NCBI GenBank assembly: GCA_934247115.1
Contig: CAKQIY010000027.1
Coordinates: 1 to 28,453, forward strand
Direction of reading: 5' to 3'
Length of the DNA: 28,453 nucleotides
Source: an uncultured Coprococcus sp.
GTDB taxonomy: Bacteria; Bacillota; Clostridia; Lachnospirales; Lachnospiraceae
Both the position numbers and the translations under genes were made by a program. A model generated the notes under the pieces. The model saw only the letters and a program-made list of their open reading frames with translations, did no database searches and was not told where the DNA came from. This document shows, one piece after another, positions 1 to 7,899 of the stretch (position 1 is the stretch's first letter; every line of letters starts with the position of its first letter).

Positions 1-50
1 GCTTTCACGACTTTAGCGTGATAAAGTAATATATACTATATACCACTTTC

Positions 51-1550
51 TTATAATTTGCAATCTTTTTTGATCCACACTGAAAGTCCCTGTCTGTTGA
101 CGTAGAACTCGCCACAGCCCTCATCGTCTATCCTGATATCATACTTGGCATTGCCCATGACATCAGCGAAATGTGCACCGGCAAACTGCCTGCCCACGTA
201 CATCCTCTTTGTTCCGCCCACACCATCAGACATAACTACCGCCAGTCCGGAATCCTTGTGCTCGTCATCGCCCTCACGTGTCCAGCCAACAACCTCACTG
301 TGATCAAAGTAGTCATGCTGTACTCCGTATGCATACTTCTTTCTGAGCTTCAGCAGCTTGTTGAGTATGGTCTTCTTCGACTTAACCTTTTCCTGTGGTA
401 TTCCTGCATAATCGCCAATATACAGACATGGATATCCCTGTTCCCTGAGCAGTATGACTGCATATGCAAGTGGCTTGAACCAGTCCTCCACATATGACTC
501 AAGTATTCCGCCGACCTGAGACTCATGGTTGTCCACAAATGTAACGGCTCTCTCCGGGGTGCTCATCATCAGTGATCCCTTGAGCAGATCCGCCATATTG
601 TATGTTCCATCAGCTACAGAAGCATCATGGAAGTTGAAATGTAATGGCACATCGAACATAGAAGTCTGGTTGTCTGTCGCCTTGATGTAGCCATTAAGGT
701 ACTCAGTGTTCCAGTGCCAGAAGTCTCCCACCGAGAATATATCTTTGTGAACATATTCAGGAGCTTCATCTGCGGCTTTCTTCCTCGTGACAACCGGCAC
801 GTCAGATGCAGCGGCAACGAAATCCTTCACAAACCATGCAGGTATCGCCTCTGCCTCCTGGAACCGGAAGCCGTCCACGTCTGTGGTCCTCTCATACCAC
901 TGCGCCCATGACATAAGCTCGTCATAGACCTCCTGGTTGTAAAAGTCAATCTCACCTCCAACTATATAATCATACTTGGCAAATTCTTTCTCTGCTTCCT
1001 CGTAATCCCTGCCCTCAAGCGCGCATATACGCTTCTTGAACTCTTCCTGCTTCCAGTCAATTCCAGCAAAGTGCTTCCAGTTCCACTTGAATCTGGAATA
1101 CTTGGTCTTTCTTCCCGGGAATGTAAACTTCGAGAGAGCTCCAACAGTCTTCTTGTTACCTATCATCTGCGGAATATCCTTGCTGTTGAAATCAGCTGCA
1201 GTGACCTTCTCTATCCTGTCCGCACCAAGCTTCTGTCTGACCGCTATATCCGCATATACATCGATCCCCACAGCCTTCATGGCCTTGATGGCTGCTATGT
1301 ACTCATCCTTTGTTCCATAACGGGTTCCAACCGAACCCTTCTGATCAAATTCTCCCAGATCATACAGATCATAAGGAGCATAACCCATATCCTCTTTGCC
1401 CTGCGCACCCTTTGTTGCAGGTGGAAACCATACAGCCGTAGCCCCCATCTTCTTCAGAACCGCAGCATCCTCCGCTGCCTTCTTCCACAAATCCTGGCTG
1501 TCGGTCGTATTCGCTGTAAAATACTGAACCAAAAGTCCGTTATCCTTCAT
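51..1550 (-). CDS. alpha-amylase-like (GH13) protein, probably catalytically dead
   Basis: The 499 residues resemble cytoplasmic Bacillus-type alpha-amylases (GH13 plus the C-terminal DUF1939-type domain) over their whole length, with no signal peptide. Landmarks are AVWFPPA (39-45), YDLYDLGEF (60-68), the FDVPLHFNFH block (299-308) and YVGRQFAG near the end. The catalytic positions are all changed. The nucleophile block, normally GFRLDAVKH, reads GFRFQEAEA, putting Q231 at the nucleophile. The acid/base block, normally VAEYW, reads VGDFW, with D276 for Glu. The FVDNHD block reads FVDNHE, with E343 for Asp. Region I (DVVINH) reads DIAVRQ (101-106), losing the substrate His and a calcium-ligand Asn. 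The frame is open and in good register, so this is not simple decay. The start follows GGAGG 7 nt upstream. Homology is clear; loss of hydrolase activity is inferred. A glycogen-binding or regulatory role is possible. Confidence 0.85.
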   Translation of the reverse strand: MKDNGLLVQYFTANTTDSQDLWKKAAEDAAVLKKMGATAVWFPPATKGAQGKEDMGYAPYDLYDLGEFDQKGSVGTRYGTKDEYIAAIKAMKAVGIDVYADIAVRQKLGADRIEKVTAADFNSKDIPQMIGNKKTVGALSKFTFPGRKTKYSRFKWNWKHFAGIDWKQEEFKKRICALEGRDYEEAEKEFAKYDYIVGGEIDFYNQEVYDELMSWAQWYERTTDVDGFRFQEAEAIPAWFVKDFVAAASDVPVVTRKKAADEAPEYVHKDIFSVGDFWHWNTEYLNGYIKATDNQTSMFDVPLHFNFHDASVADGTYNMADLLKGSLMMSTPERAVTFVDNHESQVGGILESYVEDWFKPLAYAVILLREQGYPCLYIGDYAGIPQEKVKSKKTILNKLLKLRKKYAYGVQHDYFDHSEVVGWTREGDDEHKDSGLAVVMSDGVGGTKRMYVGRQFAGAHFADVMGNAKYDIRIDDEGCGEFYVNRQGLSVWIKKDCKL

Positions 1551-1592
1551 CTCAATACCTCCGTTTTTGGCTTTTAATCACCCTTATGAGTC

Positions 1593-1621
1593 ATTATATC
1601 AAATCTGAATATATGAGTAAA
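1593..1621 (-). promoter_or_regulatory. sigma-A promoter of the amylase-like gene
   Basis: Read on the minus strand, TTTACT (-35) and TATAAT (-10) are separated by exactly 17 nt. They lie about 40 nt upstream of the ATG, next to the bidirectional terminator, so the amylase-like gene is its own transcription unit. Confidence 0.65.
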
Positions 1622-1632
1622 GACCGACAGAC

Positions 1633-1682
1633 AAAAACAGTTCGGGACTTCACTCGTCAAAAGGAAGTCCCGAACTGTTTTT
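1633..1682 (-). terminator. strong intrinsic terminator after dapL (bidirectional)
   Basis: A perfect 19-bp stem (core CAGTTCGGGACTTC, 1638-1651) with a 12-nt loop is flanked by A and T runs on both sides. On the minus strand it lies about 95 nt past the dapL stop and should end the glnA-ANTAR-dapF-dapL transcript before the amylase promoter. Confidence 0.85.
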
Positions 1683-1777
1683 ATATAGTATAGCATACGT
1701 ATGAAAAGCAATCTTCATAGTGTCTGCGCATATCATAAGCAGTCATCGGCTAAAGTCCTATGACCATTTATGACATA

Positions 1778-2995
1778 TTAAAGATTCTTTATTCTCTCTA
1801 TAGCCTCAACTGTATTCTCATAAGTTCCGAATGCAGTAAGTCTGAAATATCCCTCACCACTTGGTCCAAAGCCTGAGCCTGGAGTTCCAACTACATTGGC
1901 ATTCTCAAGCAGGTAATCGAAGAAATCCCATGATGACATGTTGTTCGGTGTCTTGAGCCAGATATATGGAGCATTTACACCGCCTGATACAGTGTAGCCT
2001 GCATCCTTGAGTCCCTGTGAGATAACCTTTGCATTGTTCATGTAGTATGCGATCTGAGCCTTTGTCTGAGTCTTGCCCTCGTCTGAATATACTGCATCTC
2101 CTGCTGCCTGAACGATGTATGGAGCACCATTGAACTTTGTTCCATGCCTTCTTGCCCACAGGCTGTGCATTGACACGCCGTCCGCATCCTTCAGATCCTT
2201 AGGAACAACCGTGTAACCAAGACGTGTTCCTGTAAAGCCTGCGTTCTTCGAAAAGCTCTTCAGCTCGATGGCACATGTCTTTGCACCCTCGCACTCATAT
2301 ATTGTATGAGGGACATCATCCTCACTGATATACGCCTCGTACGCAGCATCGTAAATGATCACCGCACCTACCTTGTTGGCATAGTCAACCCATTCCTGAA
2401 GCTGATCCTTCTTGATAGTAGCTCCTGTAGGGTTGTTAGGGAAGCACAGATATATGATATCAGGTGTCTCCTTTGGAAGCTCCGGTGCGAAATTATTGTC
2501 TGCTAGACATGGCATGTATATTACATCGCTCCACAGCTCTGTATTCTTGTCATATGTTCCGGTTCTTCCAGCCATTACGTTGGAATCAACGTATACAGGG
2601 TATACAGGATCGCATACAGCAATCTTGCTGTCCGCTGTGAAAATTTCCTGGATATTGGCTGAATCGCTCTTTGCGCCATCACTGACAAATATCTCGTCAG
2701 CAGATATATCCACACCTCTATCAGCATAATCATTCTTTGCTATAGTATTTCTCAGGAATTCGTAGCCGAGATCAGGTGCATATCCCTTAAACGTCTCAGC
2801 AACAGCCATCTCGTCAACAGCCTTATGAAGCCTCTCTATGATCGCAGGCGCAAGCGGCTGTGTCACATCACCTATACTGAGTCTTATAACCTTCTTGTCA
2901 GGATGAGCAGCACTGTACTCTCTCTGCTTTCTTCCAACTGTTGAGAAAAGATAGCTTCCCGGAAGCTTTAAATAGTTTTCATTTGCCTTAAACAT
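1778..2995 (-). CDS. dapL: LL-diaminopimelate aminotransferase
   Basis: DapL is a PLP-dependent fold-type I aminotransferase that converts tetrahydrodipicolinate to LL-diaminopimelate in one step with glutamate as amino donor, bypassing the succinyl or acetyl branches of lysine and peptidoglycan precursor synthesis. The 405-residue protein has the family N-terminus (NENYLKLPGSYLF), the SIGDVTQPL substrate loop (40-48), CFPNNPTGA (184-192), IIYDAAYEAY (213-222) and the PLP lysine K250 in SFSKNAGFTGTRLGY. The frame stays open upstream to 3031, but AGGAGG sits 6 nt before the ATG at 2995, which decides the start. Only 13 nt separate it from the dapF stop, so the two are co-transcribed. DapF then epimerises the DapL product to meso-DAP, so the adjacent pair catalyses consecutive steps. 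Confidence 0.95.
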   Translation of the reverse strand: MFKANENYLKLPGSYLFSTVGRKQREYSAAHPDKKVIRLSIGDVTQPLAPAIIERLHKAVDEMAVAETFKGYAPDLGYEFLRNTIAKNDYADRGVDISADEIFVSDGAKSDSANIQEIFTADSKIAVCDPVYPVYVDSNVMAGRTGTYDKNTELWSDVIYMPCLADNNFAPELPKETPDIIYLCFPNNPTGATIKKDQLQEWVDYANKVGAVIIYDAAYEAYISEDDVPHTIYECEGAKTCAIELKSFSKNAGFTGTRLGYTVVPKDLKDADGVSMHSLWARRHGTKFNGAPYIVQAAGDAVYSDEGKTQTKAQIAYYMNNAKVISQGLKDAGYTVSGGVNAPYIWLKTPNNMSSWDFFDYLLENANVVGTPGSGFGPSGEGYFRLTAFGTYENTVEAIERIKNL

Positions 2996-3008
2996 GTCGT
3001 TCCTCCTG

Positions 3009-3848
3009 TTAAAATATATCAATACGACCATCGAATACTGCCCTGGCCGGTCCTGTCATGTATATTGTGTCTTTCTGTCTGTCATATTGTATATCAAGCC
3101 TGCCGCCGGCAAGCTGTACCTCTACCTGTTCATCTACTGTTCCTGCCAGCATACACGCCACCGACGCTGCACACGCTCCTGTGCCACAGGCTCTCGTCTC
3201 TCCAGAGCCGCGCTCCCACACACGCATGCGTATACTGCCTGGGCTGATCAGCTGCACAAATTCGACATTTGTCCTGTCAGGAAATGCCCTGTCGCACTCT
3301 ATGCACGGTCCCAGCCTGCCAACCGGTATATTCTCCGTGTCAGTCACCACGATGACCGCATGTGGATTGCCCATTGACACCCTTGTGAATCTATATTCTT
3401 CACCACAGGCCAGCACTGTCTCCTGCTCAAGCGTCTGCATCAAAGCCCTGTACATGGGTATATTGTCTCTTCCGATCACAGGCTTACCCATATCTACCAT
3501 GAGCACACTTTCCCGTGCGTCTCCGGATATATATCTGAGAGTCTTTATCCCCGCCAATGTCTCCACAGTCATGGCATCCCCTGATATCAGGCCATGATCA
3601 TAGGCATATTTGCCCGCACACCTTATGCCGTTACCGCACATCTCGGCGCGGCTGCCATCCGAATTGTATACTATCATGCTGAAATCCGCTTTATCTGAAG
3701 GCGCTATCAGTATGAGGCCGTCGCCGCCGATTCCCAGATGCCTGTCGCTCACAAGCCGTGCCAGCCGCCCCGGATCCTCAACACATTCCTCAAAACAGTT
3801 CACATAGACATAATCATTGCCAAGTCCTTCCATCTTCGTAAAGCGCAC
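3009..3848 (-). CDS. dapF: diaminopimelate epimerase
   Basis: DapF is a cofactor-independent epimerase interconverting LL- and meso-diaminopimelate, giving the meso form used for lysine and in the cell wall. The 279-residue protein (usual size about 275) carries both catalytic cysteines: C71 in EMCGNGIRC and C221 in GETRACGTGAC. It also has HLGIGGDG (37-44) and NSDGS (62-66). The start is GTG, supported by GGGAGG 6 nt upstream. It lies 23 nt after the ANTAR regulator stop and 13 nt before the dapL ATG, so it is the middle of a minus-strand operon. No feature looks unusual apart from the non-ATG start. Confidence 0.96.
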   Translation of the reverse strand: MRFTKMEGLGNDYVYVNCFEECVEDPGRLARLVSDRHLGIGGDGLILIAPSDKADFSMIVYNSDGSRAEMCGNGIRCAGKYAYDHGLISGDAMTVETLAGIKTLRYISGDARESVLMVDMGKPVIGRDNIPMYRALMQTLEQETVLACGEEYRFTRVSMGNPHAVIVVTDTENIPVGRLGPCIECDRAFPDRTNVEFVQLISPGSIRMRVWERGSGETRACGTGACAASVACMLAGTVDEQVEVQLAGGRLDIQYDRQKDTIYMTGPARAVFDGRIDIF

Positions 3849-3871
3849 GGAAAGCCTCCCGAGAAACTTTT

Positions 3872-4423
3872 TTAGAAATCCGATGAATTATCCAATATCA
3901 TATAAGCCATCTCAACTATATTGATACCATGATCCATGCTCTTCTTCTGCAAATAACGATGAGCGCCCTGCTCATCATACTCATAGTCATTCATAAGCTT
4001 GAGCTTTGCCGCTTTGATAATCTTCTTCTCTTCTTCTGTTCTCTCTTTCGGGCTGGATTTTCTCTTTTTTCTCTCCCACAGAAGATTCTCTATGGTGAGA
4101 CTAACTGTATTCACAAAATCCGCTGACTTCAGTGGCATCGACAGACACACTACGCCACTATCACGGACCTCCTCATAGTTCTTCTTGCTGCTCAGAACTA
4201 TCATGTCAAAGTACTTTGGGATGAAATTCTCGAGATCTATATACATCATGTCTGAGAATTTGTAACCGCATATTATAACTCCGTCATCGCAGGCATCAGC
4301 CGCCTGGGCAGCCTGGGCTCCGGTTGTGCACACCTTAGTAACATTTATACCATTGCGAACGAGCAGGTTCTTGATACTTTTTGCTTCTTCTATTTTTGGA
4401 AACACTACTATTAAATTTACCAA
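3872..4423 (-). CDS. ANTAR-domain antitermination regulator, glnA-linked
   Basis: This 183-residue protein has an N-terminal pseudo-receiver (about 1-115) and a C-terminal ANTAR RNA-binding domain (about 125-180). ANTAR proteins bind paired hairpins in nascent RNA and prevent termination. The receiver starts VVFPKIEEA where phosphorylated receivers have an acidic pair, and CGYKFSD occupies the usual phospho-Asp strand, so phosphorylation looks unlikely. The ANTAR part shows the typical EEKKIIKAAKLKLM helix and a GINIVEMAYMIL end. It follows glnA by 140 nt. A glnA-adjacent antiterminator of this type (NitR) is known in clostridia, so control of nitrogen genes is the expected role, inferred from context. 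Its signal may be a ligand or protein partner rather than a kinase. Confidence 0.85.
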   Translation of the reverse strand: MVNLIVVFPKIEEAKSIKNLLVRNGINVTKVCTTGAQAAQAADACDDGVIICGYKFSDMMYIDLENFIPKYFDMIVLSSKKNYEEVRDSGVVCLSMPLKSADFVNTVSLTIENLLWERKKRKSSPKERTEEEKKIIKAAKLKLMNDYEYDEQGAHRYLQKKSMDHGINIVEMAYMILDNSSDF

Positions 4424-4466
4424 TTTCCCAGCCTCTCTATCGTATGTGTATAGTCATTATCAAATA

Positions 4467-4502
4467 TATAGGTAAGCAGTCCTCTCGTCCTGCTTACCTA
4501 TA
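4467..4502 (-). promoter_or_regulatory. 13-bp hairpin between glnA and the ANTAR gene
   Basis: A perfect inverted repeat (TATAGGTAAGCAG on the minus strand, pairing with CTGCTTACCTATA) encloses a 10-nt loop. The downstream minus-strand sequence is only moderately U-rich, so it is at best a weak terminator or attenuator. It stands in the 140-nt spacer ahead of the ANTAR gene. A weaker 5-6 bp hairpin (TGTTC/GAACA) lies about 30 nt upstream, also with a 10-nt loop. The hexaloops with A1 and G4 typical of ANTAR targets are not clearly present. Confidence 0.5.
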
Positions 4503-4563
4503 CTACTCATCATTTTATAAAATTTACAATGTTCCTCTGTTTGTGAACACCCTGAGTGGCTGA

Positions 4564-5895
4564 TCAGACCTTATACAGGTAGTTTGAAATCTCCCACTCT
4601 GTTACCTGTCTTGTGTACTCATTCCACTCGTCCATCTTGGCATTGGTATATCTCTCAAAGATGTGATCTCCAACTGCTTCTCTCATGAACTCACTCTCGC
4701 TCATGGCAAGTGTTGCCTCTCTGAGGTTAGCTGGAAGACTATGGATATGGCGCTCCTTCTTCTCCTCCGGTGTAAGGTTGAATATATTGGTATCTACACT
4801 TGGTGGAACTGGAAGCTGACGCTTGATTCCATCCAGACCAGCCTTAAGGCATACTGCCATAGCAAGATATGGATTGGCTGTTGGATCCGGGCATCTGAGC
4901 TCTACTCTTGTACCGGCACCACGTGCGCTTGGTATTCTGATAAGCGGACTTCTGTTCTTTGCTGACCATGCTATGTAGATAGGAGCCTCGTAGCCTGGAA
5001 CAAGTCTCTTGTATGAGTTTACAAGAGGATTTGTGATGGCTGTCATCTCCTTCATGTGCTCCATGATACCAGCAATGAACCAATATGCTTCCTGGCTGAG
5101 TCCAAGCTTGTCGTTCTCATCCGCGAATATATTCTTGCCATCCTTCTGAAGTGACATGTTCATATGCATACCTGAACCGCATACACCATACTTTGGCTTT
5201 GGCATAAATGTTGCACAGAGACCATGTCTCTTGGCGATAGTCTTGACAACGAGCTTGAATGTCTCGATGTTGTCGGCTGTCTTAAGAGCCTCTCCGTACT
5301 TGAAATCTATCTCGTGCTGTGCAGGAGCAACCTCGTGATGGGATGCCTCGATCTCAAATCCCATCTGCTCAAGAGTGAGTACCATATCTCTTCTTGCATT
5401 CTCACCAAAATCCAGTGGGCCGAGATCAAAATAGCTTGCTCTCTCGTATGTATTTGTAGTAGGCATGCCATTGTCATCTGTCTGGAAGAGGAAAAACTCG
5501 CACTCAGGACCAACGTTCATCTCGTATCCCATCTCCTTGGCATCTGCCAGTGCTCTCTTAAGCACATATCTAGGATCTCCCTCGAAAGGTGTTCCATCAG
5601 GCTTATACACATCACATATAAGTCTCGCAACTTTTCCCTGCTGAGGTCTCCATGGGAATGTCTCATATGTATCGTAATCAGGATACAGATACATATCTGA
5701 CTCCTCTATCCTGGCAAATCCCTCGATCGATGAACCATCGAACATAATCTTGTTGTTAAGCGCTTTCTCGATCTGGCTTGCAGTTATCGCTACGTTCTTA
5801 AGGTCTCCAAAAATGTCTGTGAACTGGAGTCTGATAAACTCTACGTCATCTTCTTTAACCTTCTTCAATATGTCTTCCTTTGTGTACTTTCCCAT
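4564..5895 (-). CDS. glnA: glutamine synthetase, type I (alpha)
   Basis: GlnA is a cytosolic dodecamer that condenses glutamate and ammonia to glutamine with ATP. The 443 residues match the short GSI-alpha class of Firmicutes, which lacks the adenylylation insert. Visible blocks are FTDIFGDLKN (25-34), MFDGSSIEGF (51-60), GPECEFFLF, the HHEVAPAQHEIDF metal and ammonia segment, CGSGMHMNMS, the NPLVNSYKRLVPGYEAP flap and NRSPLIRIP. The ATG is preceded by AAAGGAG. It leads the glnA-ANTAR-dapF-dapL unit and has a near-consensus promoter with a palindrome over the -35. Placing it upstream of an ANTAR regulator points to control by nitrogen status through RNA antitermination; a GlnR site is not seen. 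Confidence 0.97.
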   Translation of the reverse strand: MGKYTKEDILKKVKEDDVEFIRLQFTDIFGDLKNVAITASQIEKALNNKIMFDGSSIEGFARIEESDMYLYPDYDTYETFPWRPQQGKVARLICDVYKPDGTPFEGDPRYVLKRALADAKEMGYEMNVGPECEFFLFQTDDNGMPTTNTYERASYFDLGPLDFGENARRDMVLTLEQMGFEIEASHHEVAPAQHEIDFKYGEALKTADNIETFKLVVKTIAKRHGLCATFMPKPKYGVCGSGMHMNMSLQKDGKNIFADENDKLGLSQEAYWFIAGIMEHMKEMTAITNPLVNSYKRLVPGYEAPIYIAWSAKNRSPLIRIPSARGAGTRVELRCPDPTANPYLAMAVCLKAGLDGIKRQLPVPPSVDTNIFNLTPEEKKERHIHSLPANLREATLAMSESEFMREAVGDHIFERYTNAKMDEWNEYTRQVTEWEISNYLYKV

Positions 5896-6010
5896 CGTTA
5901 TACTCCTTTTCTACACATTGTTTGAACAGCCGCATACAAATACGCTTTCGCGCAGTGTCTGCGTGCTGCATAGCTAGAGTAATAATAAACTTTGACAGTC
6001 TTTTTGTCAA
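5896..6010 (-). promoter_or_regulatory. glnA promoter, overlapping palindrome and structured leader
   Basis: On the minus strand TTGACA (6010-6005) and TATTAT (5987-5982) are separated by 17 nt. The -35 is one arm of an inverted repeat, TTGACAAAAAGACTGTCAA, a plausible operator. The leader of about 75 nt holds two mutually exclusive short hairpins sharing the segment GCGTA: TGCGC-GAAA-GCGTA, or GCGTA-TTTG-TATGC. With an ANTAR gene downstream, the leader is a candidate RNA switch. The promoter is clear; the switch is inferred. Confidence 0.65.
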
Positions 6011-6060
6011 CACGGTTGAACTGATGCATTTTTATCAATATTTTTTATCATTATCTGTCG

Positions 6061-6840
6061 TTACCGCAGATCCCGTCTGCGCATAACGCCCCAGGCTGCC
6101 AGTATCATGGATGCTCCATACACCGCAGCAACCGCAAGTGATATACCCGCATGTCCCCAATCTATATTCCATTCACTCATCTCGCCCACCGAGACAAATG
6201 GCAGATATGACAGAGCCTTATCGAGTCTGTCCGACTGGAACAGGAGTGGCATGATGCTGAGTCCCAGATCCACAACAAAGAAGAACAGTATATTCACAGA
6301 CACCGATGCAGCCTTTGATGTAAGCGCAAATGCCAGAAATACACTGGTCATGAACATCATAGTCATCACAAAGCCCTCGCACACTATGGATCTGAGCATA
6401 TACAGCGCGACCGTACCTGTGAACGTCCTGCCAAAACCGCCGGCTATTGAAGCCCCGGCCACGTATATAATGATATCTTCCATAGATAATATCCATATCG
6501 CCACAACATATACTATGATCTTCGAGATCAATATATGACCACGGCTGTGCCCCTGCGCTATGGCACACTGTATATCCCTGGACTTGTAATCACTGGTAAT
6601 GAGTGATGCTGCCATAAAGCCGAACAGCATACCGGACACAGTGCTTCCTGAAAATGACGTGAGGAGGCTACAGAACTGTGCAAAACCATTCAGCTCAAGT
6701 CCCAGGATATCTCCAACAAATCCAACAGACAAAAGGTAGATTATATCCTGTGCAAGGAACACTAAAAGGCATACCCTGAAGCCCACGCTTTTCCACAGTT
6801 TATAGAATTCAGCCGATAACAATCTAGCCACGTGCTCCAC
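6061..6840 (-). CDS. ABC-2 type transporter permease
   Basis: This 259-residue integral membrane protein has about six hydrophobic segments, beginning at residues 20-45 (VCLLVFLAQDIIYLLSVGF). A short cytoplasmic N-terminus contains EFYKLWKS, typical of ABC-2 permeases that begin inside the membrane face. Its start overlaps the end of the ATPase gene by 17 nt, so the two are translationally coupled and form an exporter. The substrate cannot be told; relatives move lantibiotics, bacitracin-like compounds or lipids. No two-component system or GntR regulator is adjacent, so resistance or immunity is only a guess. Confidence 0.8.
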   Translation of the reverse strand: MEHVARLLSAEFYKLWKSVGFRVCLLVFLAQDIIYLLSVGFVGDILGLELNGFAQFCSLLTSFSGSTVSGMLFGFMAASLITSDYKSRDIQCAIAQGHSRGHILISKIIVYVVAIWILSMEDIIIYVAGASIAGGFGRTFTGTVALYMLRSIVCEGFVMTMMFMTSVFLAFALTSKAASVSVNILFFFVVDLGLSIMPLLFQSDRLDKALSYLPFVSVGEMSEWNIDWGHAGISLAVAAVYGASMILAAWGVMRRRDLR

Positions 6841-7741
6841 CTCCTATCATCTTGATGAAATAATTCTCCAGACTTTCCTCCTCCAGATGATACTCTGCCA
6901 CAAATACCCTTTCATTGTACAGCACCCATGCCAGTTCATCCGGATTCACAGGCTGTTCTATCACCATCTCCGGGCCATTTACATACACCTGTGTTATGTT
7001 GTATCTGGACGCAAGTATATCAAGCACCTTCTGGACATCATTTGTTCTCAGATGTATGCGTCTCTGACATCTGGCATCCAGCTGCTGCGCCGATATGCAG
7101 TCCCTGATGCAGCCGCGATCTATGATGATATAATCCGTAGCCAGCTCGTGGAGCTCTGTAAGTATATGGCTTGATATAAGTATGGTCACTCCAAATCTCT
7201 GGTTGAGCTGTTTGAGCAGATTTCTGATCTCCACAATTCCCACAGGGTCAAGTCCGTTTATAGGCTCATCCAGAAGCAGCAGTTCCGGCCCCGAGAGCAT
7301 AGCACATCCTATAGCCAGTCTCTGCTTCATACCCATGGAATAATTCCTGAACTTCTTGTTACCAACTCCCGCCAGCCCTACGTTGGTTATGGTTCTCTCT
7401 ATAAGCTCATCATTCTTTATTCCTCTGAGCTTCATATTCAGTTTAATATTGTCTCTTGCATTGTAGTTGGCATGAAGTCCCGCATGCTCGCACACCATTC
7501 CAACTCTTCTTCTCGCCTGTATCATTCCGGCCTTGTCCGATGCACCGAACAGTTCTATCGTTCCCTCATCCGGGAAAATCAACCCATTGATATGGTTGAT
7601 CATGGTCGTCTTGCCTGCACCATTCTGTCCTATGAAGCCATAGATCCTGCCCCGTTCCAGTGATATGTTCACATCCGACAGAACCTTGTTCTTCCCATAC
7701 GACTTGCTGAGGTTGCTGACCCTTACTATCGTCTCTGCCAT
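6824..7741 (-). CDS. ABC transporter ATP-binding protein
   Basis: This 305-residue ABC ATPase partners the overlapping permease. It has Walker A GQNGAGKTT (38-46), a Q-loop region near VGMVCEHAG, signature YSMGMKQ (132-138) and Walker B LLLLDEP (151-157), followed by the H-loop in ISSHILTEL. The C-terminal 80 residues are the variable tail of drug- or lantibiotic-type exporters. The frame is open to 7861, but that start would lie inside the terminator of the ribosomal operon. Two starts remain: ATG at 7741 behind AAAGGG, used here, or GTG at 7795 behind AGGAGG with only a 4-nt spacer, which would add a repetitive RIESTDLESTDRK leader. The upstream terminator implies its own promoter, which I could not place. 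Confidence 0.85.
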   Translation of the reverse strand: MAETIVRVSNLSKSYGKNKVLSDVNISLERGRIYGFIGQNGAGKTTMINHINGLIFPDEGTIELFGASDKAGMIQARRRVGMVCEHAGLHANYNARDNIKLNMKLRGIKNDELIERTITNVGLAGVGNKKFRNYSMGMKQRLAIGCAMLSGPELLLLDEPINGLDPVGIVEIRNLLKQLNQRFGVTILISSHILTELHELATDYIIIDRGCIRDCISAQQLDARCQRRIHLRTNDVQKVLDILASRYNITQVYVNGPEMVIEQPVNPDELAWVLYNERVFVAEYHLEEESLENYFIKMIGGGARG

Positions 7742-7759
7742 ATATCCCTTTACCTTCCT

Positions 7760-7799
7760 ATCTGTACTTTCTAAATCTGTACTTTCTATCCGCACTTTC
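7760..7799 (-). repeat. short direct repeat ahead of the ABC operon
   Basis: Two exact copies of ATCTGTACTTTCTA (plus-strand reading, 7760-7773 and 7775-7788) and a degenerate third copy (7788-7799) lie between the rpsR terminator and the ATPase start. They could be regulator-binding repeats or, if the GTG at 7795 is used, code for the ESTD-ESTD leader. Confidence 0.55.
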
Positions 7800-7834
7800 C
7801 CTCCTGCGGTTGTAAAATGCCGGAAAACCGGAAC

Positions 7835-7873
7835 AAAAAAACCACTATCCAATAATAACATTGAATAGTGGTT
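7835..7873 (-). terminator. intrinsic terminator of the rpsF-ssb-rpsR operon
   Basis: On the minus strand AACCACTAT pairs with ATAGTGGTT. A further 4 inner pairs follow across one mismatch, and then a run of seven T. It lies 27 nt after the rpsR stop. Confidence 0.85.
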
Positions 7874-7899
7874 CTGTATATACTTATCACTGATAAGAA

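Noticed and set aside
1..50. Hairpin TCACG/CGTGA as an amylase terminator
   Set aside because: Only 5 pairs are visible plus a bulge, and the U tract, if any, lies beyond the window edge.
1071..1577. Plus-strand reading frame of 168 residues opposite the amylase-like gene
   Set aside because: It is the antisense shadow of a clear coding region, with unbiased composition and no ribosome site.
2996..3031. Upstream extension of dapL
   Set aside because: The extra codons contain the AGGAGG site and overlap the end of dapF; ATG 2995 fits family N-termini.
5982..6010. GlnR/TnrA box at the glnA promoter
   Set aside because: GlnR sites read TGTNA-N7-TNACA; the palindrome here has the opposite arm orientation (TTGACA-N7-TGTCAA).
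7742..7861. Longer ABC ATPase starting at 7861
   Set aside because: That start lies within the rpsR terminator hairpin and has no ribosome site.
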